A DNA stretch of 64,000 nt from Papaver somniferum (taxonomy: Eukaryota; Streptophyta; Magnoliopsida; Ranunculales; Papaveraceae): assembly GCF_003573695.1 (NCBI RefSeq), contig NC_039360.1:66961911-67025910 (forward strand), in the 5' to 3' direction. The notes under the pieces are model-generated. The model was given only the letters and a program-made list of their open reading frames with translations. It ran no database searches and was not told the origin of the DNA. This document shows, piece after piece, positions 1 to 10,110 of this stretch; position 1 is the stretch's first letter, and every line of letters starts with the position of its first letter. The position numbers and the translations under genes are program-made.

Positions 1-2106
1 ATTATAAAGATAAAACAATATAATACGGAAACTGAAATAACACAGACACCAGAAATTTTGTAAACGAGGAAACCGCAAATGCAGAAAAACCCCGGTACCT
101 AGTCCAGATTGAACACACACTATATTAAGCTGCTACAGACACTAGCCTACTCCAAGCTAACTTTGGACTGGACTGTAGTTGAACCCCAATCAGTCTCCCA
201 ATGATCCAAGGTACAGTTGTACTCCCTACGCCTCTGATCCCAGCAGGATACTGCGCACTTGATTCCCTTAGCTGATCTCACCCACAACTGAGATTTGCTA
301 CGACCCAAAGTCGAAGACTTGATGATAAACAAATCTGTCTCACACAGACAAGTCTATCGAAGGATTAATCTGTCTCCCACAGATAAACCTAAAAGGTTTC
401 ATTCCATCTTTTGATAGTAATTAAGGTGAACAGGAACCAATTGATAATCCGGTCTTATATTCCCGAAGAACAGCCTAGAGTTATCAATCACCTCACAACA
501 ATCTTAATCGTATGGTAGCGAAACAAGATGTTGTGGAATCACAAACGATGAGACGAAGGTGTTTGTGATTACTTTTTATATCTTGCCCATAGGAGATATC
601 AATCTCAAGCCAATCAATATGATTGTACTCGTACGATAGAAGATGCAAGATCAGATCACACAACTACGATAAAGTAGTATCGGTCTGGCTTCACAATCCC
701 AATGAAGTCTTTAAGTCGTTAACCTGGTTTTAGAAGAAGAAAACCAAAGGTTAAAGGAGAAACGACTCTAGCACGCAAACTAGTATCACATGTAAGGTGT
801 GGGCATTAGTTTTGCATTGATGCTAGATGTCCCCTTATATAGTCTTTCAAATCAGGGTTTTCCATTAAGTTACCTTGGTAACAAAGCAATCAATATCGAC
901 CGTTAGATGAAAGCCTGATTTAGATTCAATCTAATATTTCTCAACCGTTAGTTTGAAAACTTATCTTGTTACACACAATTGAAATGCACGCTTTTAGGTT
1001 TGTTAACCGTACCCAAACGTATGCACTTGTTGGTTCAATAATAGTTAATCAAAAGGTTAGCCATATGAGCATTTCATATAAACCATGTTCTTTTTCACCA
1101 TAACGAGTTCACATGACTCAAATGAACTAGTTAGAGAGTTGTTCAATTGTAAGGAATTCTTATGTAACTACACAAGACACAATTGAAGCAAAAATGATTT
1201 GATTCACTCGAATCGGTTCATGAACTTTGATAGCCACGATTTGTAAACTGCATTCCTTAGTCTTTTTAAGTTTAAGTTCAGAAATCATCTTCAGATATGT
1301 AACCTTCTTAAGTTCGCGGACTTAGTTCGTGGACTTAAGTTACCGGGTAGAGTTTACAAACTCCAGCAGAAATTCTCGGGATGAGAACTTCGCCGGTTCA
1401 CGGACTGGGTTCGCGGACTTAGCTTCATGCACTAGTTTGTCAACTCCAACAGAAATTCTCGGGTTTGAGAACTTCGGCAGTTCGCGGACTTGGCTCATGC
1501 CATTTTTCTGGTTCTCTTGATCAACAAAGTTCGCAAACTTTGGTTCAAGGAATAAGACTTATACATAAATATGTTTCCACAATAATGCTTATGTCCACAT
1601 TGGTTATGTAATCTAAACTCTGATTCCAATTATTGAAACATTCTTCGTCAAAGCAATTTTCAAAGTGATTGAAACATATCATGACTTTCGTCACTAGGTA
1701 AAGATAAACTTGGTTGAAGCGAAAAGCTTACTAACACATATTTCGAGATATAGATAGGAGAGGTATACTCGGCTCGAAATACCAACTGTGTATAATCAAA
1801 GTGTATATATAGCATACGACTTTTTGTCTCAAGAAGTAGGAGATATAATAGATAGACTTTTGAGGGATAGATAAGTTCAAGTCATCACATACCTTTTTGT
1901 CGAGAAGTTTCACCGGTTCCTTGAGTAGTTCTTCTTCTTGTATGATGAATCTCCATGAAGTCCTTGAGCTCAACTACAATTTTTATCCTAGTCCGAGACT
2001 TATCTATAATAGACTAGAAATCAAGACTTATAGTTTTGATCACTAACATTGACAAACATGCTTGAGATAGCAACGCATGCGAGTTCGACCGAGCAATGCT
2101 TTAACA
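1..2106 (-). mobile_element. 3' LTR of a pol-less LTR retrotransposon, cut by the window edge
   Basis: Read on the minus strand the LTR begins TGTTAAAGCATTGC at 2106, directly after a purine-rich tract (2107-2119). It runs to position 1 without reaching its CA end, so several hundred bases of U5 lie outside the window. A TATA-like ctatataagg lies around 833-844 on the minus strand and probably marks the U3 promoter. Two tandem copies of a motif ending in 'gaatttctgctgg', with 'tccgcgaac' boxes, lie about 83 bp apart (about 1350-1500). The block at about 65-110 matches the other LTR of this element at about 4070-4115. Ends and PPT are seen directly; assigning it as the 3' LTR is inference from the PPT and primer-site positions. 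Confidence 0.8.
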
Positions 2107-3704
2107 CTCCCCATTACTGATTCCAAGTTTAATCAATTTTCTTTGGTTACGGATAACAGTTCTTAGTAATGCTGCCCGTCTACGATGAGTTTCAATGGTA
2201 TTGAGGAGGGCTTGACGTAGATTGATAACATCAACCTTAGCATCCAAGCTATTTTGAAAAAGGAGATGAGTCACATCTTTTTTTTCATTATCGGTATTTT
2301 CACAACCAGATTTCTTGAAGGTATTATCAAGATGAACACTTTCCTTAGAAGTCACTCCACTCAAGACTTTCAGAAGTTGTGCTTGAGATCTGGTTTGAGA
2401 ATACATCCTTTTGTATAAGTTCTCAGATAAGTTGAGTACATATACTTGAAATACCTTTAACACAATCCAAACATAGATATCAGCCTTAAATAAATAATTC
2501 TGACAAGATTTGAAAATAATTTTCGCATCTAATGTGTTACGGAAACACAACATTTTCCAAAGATATTATCTCCAAAAACGGTTTTAAGAGATACTTCAAA
2601 CAGCTACACAAATCCTTTTTACACAAGTTTCTGTAAGACAACCTTTCTACACATAAGAATGATTAAAGTATTCGTAAGGTATATTGTGTATTCTCTCTAT
2701 CTTGAATAAGAGAAATTTGTAGGATTCAGATTGCCCAGGTACATGTGCTTCCTTATATCCGAAGATTGGGCATTGTAAAGATGCACATTCTAATGCGATT
2801 AAGCATTAGGATGAGGAAATCCCTCATCAAATACCTTTAAAGGAGAATCTTCCTCCTTTGTCTTTGGAGCATTAACATGTTCCTTTTCTTGGGTTTTGAA
2901 CCCATCATATTTGTTAGGAAAATTGCGAGATGCAATATCCTTGATTACATCTTGTGCCCAGGATTGTATGTTCTTTGATCTTGAACCCGTGTGATCTAGA
3001 TCTTCCAGTCGACAGTTTGCTAATGTCTCTTGTTCAAGACGTTCTATATGTCCTTTTAAGGTATTCATTCCTTGTTAGAAATGTTTTTCTAAACATCTGT
3101 TCAGATATACCTCTAGACATGTTACAGTAAGAAGTTTTTCAATAAGGACCTTATTCCTTATCTGTGAATGTTCCAGCGAATAAGTAAGAATTCCACACTC
3201 CGTAGTCTGTTGATGAACTTCCTTGCATAAGGCCAGTTTTTGTTCCATATAATCTGCCAGATTATTTTGAAGAATGAATGTTTCTCGCTTTCCTTCACAT
3301 ATTCTTACATTTAGTTGAACAATGAGTTTTGTGACATCATCTAGACTGTCAATAACCTTTCCCTTTTCTGAATATTTTTCAACATGTTTGAAAAATATTT
3401 CCAACATCTTTTGAAATTCAGAGCTTGGGCAGACTAGTGAATCAAATCTCTTTTCAGATGATTTTTCACTATGAATTAGAGTCGAATCCAAAACATGTTT
3501 CTTGAGTTTCGAACTCACTCTTTTCTGATCAGTAACCTGACAACCAATCAAGTCAACAATCAAAGACTTTTTCTTTGATTTATGAAAAGACTTTCGAGAC
3601 CAATTTCCATTGGTTTTCCTTGAGATCTTATTCTCATTATCTTGACATACGTTAACTGAACCATCCTTTGGATTCATTCTTATACGTTGGATCGCACCAA
3701 ACAC
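2101..3704 (-). pseudogene. gag-like internal ORFs of the non-autonomous LTR element
   Basis: The internal region of the 1-5249 element holds only short open frames on the element's strand. The longest starts at 3704 and reads 209 codons to a stop at 3075-3077. Two codons later it resumes in the same frame at 3068 for 89 codons (to 2799), so a single nonsense codon splits what was a protein of about 300 residues. It is rich in Lys and Glu, with helix-forming stretches (residues about 100-200) that look coiled-coil-like. A further frame (2553-2101) ends inside the 3' LTR. I see no zinc knuckle, protease, integrase or reverse transcriptase signature. A structural gag-like role is a guess from position after the primer site. 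The protein family is not recognised. Confidence 0.5.
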
Positions 3705-3730
3705 AGATTGTTAGATATTTTCATGTTTGC

Positions 3731-3744
3731 CTGCTCTGATACCA
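3731..3744 (-). other. Primer binding site (initiator tRNA-Met type)
   Basis: The minus strand reads TGGTATCAGAGCAG, matching the usual plant primer site complementary to the 3' end of initiator tRNA-Met. It lies two bases inside the CA end of the adjoining LTR at 3747-3748. It fixes the element's direction (minus) and the inner edge of the 5' LTR. Confidence 0.85.
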
Positions 3745-3746
3745 AT

Positions 3747-5249
3747 TGAAAAGGCGAGGGTACCCAAATATACCTCAAGCTAAAAAATTTCCTACCTATA
3801 AGTTCTTTCTCCGAAAGTGATTGTCTATGGACTGAGTCGAGACAATAAAACTAATCGGTTCACACTTCGTGTGATCGTCTATGGATACGAGATCGAGACA
3901 ATACAACAACGAAGTATGTTACTTGATAAAAAGGTTCGGACTTAACCAAACACAGTAGAATTCATTGATCAAGTATATAGGAATTAATGTTTGTGTAATT
4001 TACTTTAATTATAATAAAACCATTATAATACAGATATATAAAGTAAATGACACAACAATATTTTGTTAACGAGGAAACCGCAAATGCAGAAAACCCCGGG
4101 ACCTTGTGCAGAATTGAATACTCTCAGGATTAAGCGACTACACAAAATTACACCTAACTTAGTATAGTTGAGACCAAGCAACTAAACCTATAGTTCACCT
4201 AGTTCCGTCTGTATTCCCACGCCTCCGACCTATGAATAAGTCACGTACTTGGAACAATTCCTTTGGTTTGTATTCCAAACAGTAAAGGAACAACAAATCT
4301 GTTTGGTATCAACTCTATTCAACCAAGTGATATGAGTTGGACAAAGGATCTTCTGTTTATTTTAACATAAACTCCTTCGTCAGGTCCTTAGATCTATCTT
4401 ATGTTCAATTACCGAAGTAACTGTTTAAGATTAAGCCAACAAAAATATTAATCCAAATAATTGTGTTGATGCCGATCTACTCAATTAATCAATCCAATCT
4501 ATCACAAGGATAAACCGATTATTAATTGGATCCTCTTTTACCGAAACAAGTATTATGCACACCAAAGATTATGAACCCACAAATCAGAAATCTTTAATAT
4601 CTTATTCGTCTTCAAATCTTCTTAGATCTTCAATAAAAACCTGCACACAATCACTTGAATCTCTTGTGATCAGTCACGCACAGAACGGAATAGATTATCA
4701 CAAGATGGTCTTTAGAACTAACAATAGTCTAAAGATACCTGTCGAAACTTTGAACTAGTTTGAGTGAATCTTATATCAGAAGAGAAGATTCTCAAGCATA
4801 AAAAAACTAGGTCCAATTGAAGTTCAACCACCGTTAGTTAATCAAATCAATGAAAACAAAAGATAAACCGCAATTATATAGTTTCCCACCAATGGTACTC
4901 GTAGAGCTTCTCAATCCCAAGGAAGACTTTAAAATGAGCGGCCGTAAGAGATTTCGCGTAATTAGGTTACTCTCCTCTCCGAATAGGCGGCTACACCAGT
5001 AACAACACAACAAAGAGGAAGTTTGTTGTTACGAAGGATTAGTTTGCTAGAAAGGCAAACTTCAAGTATTTATAGACAAGGAAGTTTGGACACCAAGGAA
5101 TTTCCAAAACCGAAAATATTCTCAAGATATTCATTAAAGCACAAATTCGGTTGCCATATTCCTGGAAATGCTCTTTCCAAAAATAATGATCGAAATCTCT
5201 CAGGGTTGTGGGTCAAAGATGATTTTGACGACAGAATCTTCATCACAAG
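3747..5249 (-). mobile_element. 5' LTR of the same element, truncated at its U3 end
   Basis: This LTR ends with CA next to the primer site. It shares with the 1-2106 LTR the block around 4070-4170 and, more weakly, a 'gggattg..gaagc' segment near 4910, so the two are direct repeats on the minus strand but clearly diverged. A TATA-like ctataaata on the minus strand near 5068-5078 is a plausible promoter. The outer U3 start is missing: at 5250 the sequence switches to an LTR start in the opposite orientation. The strong divergence from the 3' LTR suggests an old insertion or a hybrid element. Confidence 0.6.
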
Positions 5250-5858
5250 TGTTAGAGCATTGCTCGGTCGAACTCGCATGCGTTGCTATCTCAAGCATGT
5301 TTGTCAATGTTAGTGATCAAAACTATAAGTCTTGATTTCTAGTCTACTATAGCTAAGTATCAGACTAGGATAGTAAGTGTAGTTGAGCTCAAGGACTCCA
5401 TGGCGATTCATCATACAAGACGAATATCTACTCAAGGAACCGGTGGAACTTCTCGACAAAAAGGTATGTGGAGACTTGAACTTATCTGTCACTCAAATGT
5501 CTATCTATTCTATCTCCTTCTCTTTGAGACAAAAAGTCGTATGCTATATATATAGCCAATTATTATACATATTCGGTATTTCGAGCCGAGTATACCTCTC
5601 CTATCTATATCTCGAAATATGTGTTTGTAAGCTTTTCGCTTCGACCAAGTTTATCTTTACCTAGTGACGAAAGTCATGATATGTTTCAATCACTTTGAAA
5701 ATTGCTTTGACGAGAAATGGTGTAACAACTATATAACGTCCTCTAAGAATGTTTCAATGATTGGAATAAGAGTTTAGATTACATAACTAATGGTGGACAT
5801 AAGCATTGTTGTGGAAACACAGTTATGTATAAGTCTTATTCCTTTAACCAAAGTTCTG
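5250..5858 (+). mobile_element. LTR fragment in plus orientation, same family as 1-2106
   Basis: It starts TGTTAGAGCATTGCTCGG and follows, nearly base for base, the reverse complement of about 1540-2106. The shared blocks include 'gagctcaaggact', 'cgacaaaaaggtatg', 'tatctcgaaatatgtg' and 'gacgaaagtcatgat'. Similarity stops around 5858 at 'aaccaaagtt'. It therefore forms an inverted pair with the left LTR, about 3.1 kb apart. No internal element sequence follows, so it is a truncated remnant. Confidence 0.75.
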
Positions 5859-6708
5859 CATAATATGTCACGGCTGCATATATTAAAAATAAAATTATTT
5901 TCCTTCGTATGAGCATTATTCTCTAAAACGAGGTTTATTTCGGTTTTGTGAAAGCTCACATCTTTTAAGATAAAGTTTTGGTTTCCATGAAAGCTCACAA
6001 ACAAACTTTTATCACTTGACACAGGTCTATTTCAAAAGAAAAGTCTCTCTCAAGTTAGGGATTGTTGCTGGTTTCTTAAACTAACGATCGAACGAACATA
6101 CGTTTAATAAAATAAGGATTTTTCTACAAAACTCACGCTAATATATACACATGTATAGAATTTCAACATGATCGAAGCATGAGCAACTCATGAAATCAGC
6201 AAACTCTGGAAAAAAATAATTGCGCACCTGACTGTTGGCCGGAAATTGGCCGGACGGTGATCGGACAACCGGCGACGGCGATTTCCGGCGACTTTCTGCT
6301 CCTGTTTCCTCCCGATGCTCGACGTGAAGATGAGAGGGAGATGGAGATGGTGGTCGGTCGTGTGGGAGAAATAATTAAAAAAAAAAAGAATTAATCCCTT
6401 TTATACCAAATTTTATTTCCAAAACCTAATTCCATAAGGATTTCTTTTTCGGGCCCGACCCGTGAATCATAAACCGACCAAGGTTCCATCATCGAATCAA
6501 CGGTTCTACACCAATTTATGCTCACTGGATGATGCTCTATTATGCCATTGGGGTTTCCGCTCAAACCATGGTTTGCTCATTCGGTCGAAATCCGGTAATG
6601 TCTTATCTTATGACTAAGTTCAATTACTTATTTCTGTTTGTACCTGGAAAATCACCATTCAATGCTGACTGAGGAACATGATTGTTCCTCACTAAGCAGG
6701 GGAATTAA
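5859..6708. other. Unassigned spacer ending in a polypurine tract for the LTR at 6709
   Basis: No gene is seen. The sequence is AT-rich up to about 6220, then briefly GC-rich (6230-6360, 'ccggcgac' repeats). Its right end is the probable 3' internal end of a Ty3/Tat-like element. A perfect 8-bp stem (gaggaaca / tgttcctc, 4-base loop, 6671-6690) is followed by the purine tract 'aagcaggggaa' (6694-6704), immediately before the LTR start. The related element at 12837-22998 has 'agcaggggact' in the equivalent place. The rest of the internal region seems lost. Confidence 0.55.
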
Positions 6709-6752
6709 TGTAGATGGTGGATTTTCGACAAAGGGTAAAATTGTAAAACTAT

Positions 6753-7080
6753 ACTCCGGATCCGACAATCAGATGAATATTGAGGCCCATGTCTCTCATT
6801 AAAGCATGAAAGCTCATGCCATAAATATCTGACTGAGAAGGCTGTCTCTTAGAGCGTATATAGATGTGTAGTCTCCCAGCTGAGGCCACGACACATCTCA
6901 TGAATACTTAGCAATTTCAGTAATTACTCCGGATCCGGCAATCGGATGAGTATTGAGACTCATGTCTTTAAGCGTGAAAGCTCATGCCATAAAACCTCTG
7001 ATCGAGAAAGTCTCTCAGAGAAGATGTAGATGTGTAGTCTCCCAGCTGAGACCACGACACATCTCATATTGTATAGAATC
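6753..7080 (+). repeat. Two-copy direct duplication inside the LTR
   Basis: Two copies about 173 bp apart begin 'actccggatccg.caatc' at 6753 and 6926. Each carries 'gaaagctcatgccataaa' and 'gatgtgtagtctcccagctg', ending 'cacgacacatctcat'. The copies differ by a handful of substitutions and small indels. Confidence 0.85.
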
Positions 7081-7555
7081 GCAAGATTGGACGGCTCCTA
7101 GACAACATGTCTGCTAGTATAGAGCAATAACGTCTTCAGGATGCAACCATGTTTTCCCTGACTGTACAAGAGGAATATGACACTCCAGCAAGTTCATATT
7201 TCTCAACCTTCAGATAATTAATGCTCCTAGATAGGAAGCCCTGCTGTATAGAGCCATCAGTTAATTATCTCTAATCGCTTGAATATCCAGCAATATTCTA
7301 CGATTCTTCGTTATATTTCGTCACTTCAATTCGTGATTCTTCTCAGCAGAATTCCACGGGTTAGTGATAAATATTCAACGAAACAGACATCTGAGCATCG
7401 AATAAGACCTGACTAAAATGGTGCAAGTGTACTTAGCAATAATGCACAGACCAGCATTTGAATGCGCAAACGAGCGTTTCAAAAATATGAATGAAAGATG
7501 AACCTATTGAAAATAGGAAGGAAAAAAAAATAATAAAATATTAGCAAAGGCGCCA

Positions 7556-8365
7556 GGGGACTGGGCTCATCAGCAAGCCGGCCATGTCGTGACCAGTCCC
7601 GCGCCCAATTTTATGTTTTGTCATATTTTATTATTTTTCCCTAATCTCGTGAAAATTCTCTCGTTTGAGCAAATCTCCTTCGTTTCAAGGAAATTCTCTA
7701 ATCGCATGATTTTATCAAAGAAATAATAAAACTAGGGAAAGGTGTCGCGGGACCGAGCACCAGCCGGCCAGCTATGCCCTAGCCGTGGCCGGTCCCACAC
7801 CTCACGTCCCATTGTTTTATTATTTCTCTCAAATTATGAAAATTCCCTGATTTCATGAATTTTAATTTTATGAATTTTCTCTAAAATCATGAAAAATATT
7901 ATAAAATTAGGAAAACTCGTGGGACCGGGCTCTAACCGGCCGACCATGCCCTAGTCGGTCCCACACGCCTATTATTTTATTCTTGTTTGTTGTTTTGTTT
8001 TCCTGATTCCATGAAAACTCCCTGATTTCAACAAAATACCTTGGTTTTAACAAATCTCTCTGATTTTATGAAAATTCCCTAAAATTATGAAAATTATATA
8101 AAATTGGGAAGAGTGCTCTGGGACCGTGCCCATTGGCCGGCCATCCATGCCTTGGCCATTGCCGGTCCCACACTCCATCATTTCCTATTTTATTATTATT
8201 TTATCTCTCTCATCTCATGGAAATTACCTAATTTCGGCAAACTCTCTAGTTTCATGGAATTTCCCTCAAATCAGAGAAAATACATAAAATCCCATAAAAC
8301 TGGGAAAGTGCGGGACCGTTCTTGTCAACCGGCCGGTCAGTCTCTAGACGTGGTCGGTCCCACAC
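7556..8365 (+). repeat. Five-unit tandem repeat with gggaccg/cggtccc hairpin cores
   Basis: Units begin near 7556, 7748, 7921, 8120 and 8311 (spacing about 170-200 bp). Each has a GC-rich core opened by 'gggac(c/t)g' and closed by 'cggtccca' or 'cagtccc', with a 'ggccggcc'-like palindrome or part of it between. An AT-rich arm with 'atgaaaattccct' follows. The core can fold as a stem of about 7 bp. Related single boxes ('ccggtccc') continue to about 8910. The open frame at 8104-8523 is only a read-through of this array. Confidence 0.8.
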
Positions 8366-10110
8366 CTTGCAATTCCCTAATTTATTTATCATTTTTCATC
8401 ATCTCATGTATTTTTCCTAGTTTCAGAAAAACCCTGGATTCTGCATATTTTCTCAGAATGTTGCTCAAATGCGCATCGGAAAATACTGAAACTCTCAGGA
8501 CTGAGACACAGAAACTATGGTGACACGAACACATCCCCTTGACCGACCAAGGGTGGATCTAAGGCCTGCAAACATCCGGTCCCACATGTTTTAATGATTT
8601 TAACCTAATTTGCTTAATTGCTCATATTAGGTTCAAACTTCTTCCAAACAATTAAGAGTTTGCTTGAATGACCATCCATTGGTCCCACGGCCACCAAGAG
8701 CCGGTCTCATGACCTCTTGGTCGGTTCCTCATCTCTTCATGGCTAGGTTTTATTATTTGTCGCTCACACGAGCATTATTTCAATAAATGATTAAACCAGC
8801 ATTTAATCATTCTTTCACCAACTGGTCCTCTAAGAGACTTTGGTATTTTGCTCATTCGAGCATCTGGGCTTACATGGTGAACTTATCATCCCATATAGCC
8901 GGTCCCTGCTTCACTTGATTTGCAATAAATCATCATTTCAGTAAAATTAGGGTTTTGAATTCAGAGCTCCGCAGAAACATGATCTGAGCAGATTCAAATA
9001 CTCTGGTAATTTTATGTTGATTCCATGATCAACATTTTTATTTATTTTGCTTGACCTAGCAGTCAGTATCTTAAATTAGTATTGTATTTGGTCTTGCTAC
9101 CAACAATCCATCAAATGAGCGACATTCGCTCATACCGACAATATTTGCCTGAATCAACAATGTTTGCTCAGATTCAAGAATATTGGTTCAATTATCAATA
9201 TTCAATAATTCAGCAACACAGCTTGCTCGTAATCAACATAATAATACCTCGTCTCAGCAGAAATATTTAATTCATGAATTTCAGAACATCTGCAAATCAT
9301 GTTCAACTCAGCAATACATGGACTCATCGTCTCATAAAGTCAGCAATACATGGACTCATCGTCTCATAAAGTCAGCAAATGACTCCACAATCACGAGATA
9401 TCAATCGTGTCACATGGGGGGGATATTAACTAGGGTTTTGGTCTAGCGGTCTACGAAAAGTGTGTTCACCCACGATGAGAATGTGAGCAAGTTGTGCAAT
9501 CAGTTGGAAGAATCAGCAAAATAGTGGGTGGAAAATTAACCAAGTCTCCGCACGATGAGCAACTGGTTTTAACATGATTTCGCACTTCCCCACTCTCTGA
9601 TTCCAGCAAACTGTCACACTTCATGGGATCATGGTGTTTTCAACTACGACATTATAAAATGTCTCTGAATCCTGATTGAAAGGACAAGATTCGAACACTC
9701 GAACATTCGTCTAAACAAGCAATTTCTCGGCAAGTTCATATAGACAATCTTTCGTCTACACGAACTCATCGTATGAGCAATCACTCTCAATTGAGTAAAA
9801 TTCAATCATTCAGAGCATTCTTACGCTGAATTCACAACACACCTACAATCTCAGATCACCATTGATCTCACACATTACTCAGCTTCCCTCCTACATATCA
9901 ACCCATCATCTCTTGTGACCGTATTGACTTTGGAACGACCATTGTTCTTGGTTTAGGCCGGAGTCTTACAAATTGATCTCTCGAACTTAAAGAACTCCCT
10001 TCTTGCATTGCATCTGTGTGAGGTTCAACATTTCGCTGGTTCAAGGAGTCTCCAAACGGTCGACTCTTCAATTCCTGTAAAAACCAGCAAATCGTTTTCC
10101 CCCATCTACA

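Larger units (their letters stand above)
6709..10110 (+). mobile_element. 3.4-kb LTR of a truncated Ty3/Tat-like element
   Basis: The LTR starts TGTAGATGGTGG after a purine tract. It ends near 10110 with 'aaaccagcaaatcgtttt..catctaca', after a segment containing 'tgacc', 'ggaacgaccatt', 'ggtttagg' and 'gatctctcgaa'. These are the same landmarks, in the same order, as the minus-strand LTRs of the 12837-22998 element, whose start is TGTTGATGGTGG. The middle of the LTR is unrelated: here it carries a 173-bp direct duplication (6753-7080) and a five-unit array (about 7556-8365). The purine tract at the left makes it a 3' LTR rather than a solo LTR. LINE sequence begins directly at 10111. Boundaries were judged by eye. 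Confidence 0.65.

Noticed and set aside
8104..8523. 139-codon plus-strand ORF
   Set aside because: It reads through two units of the gggaccg hairpin array, with no composition or motif suggesting a protein.
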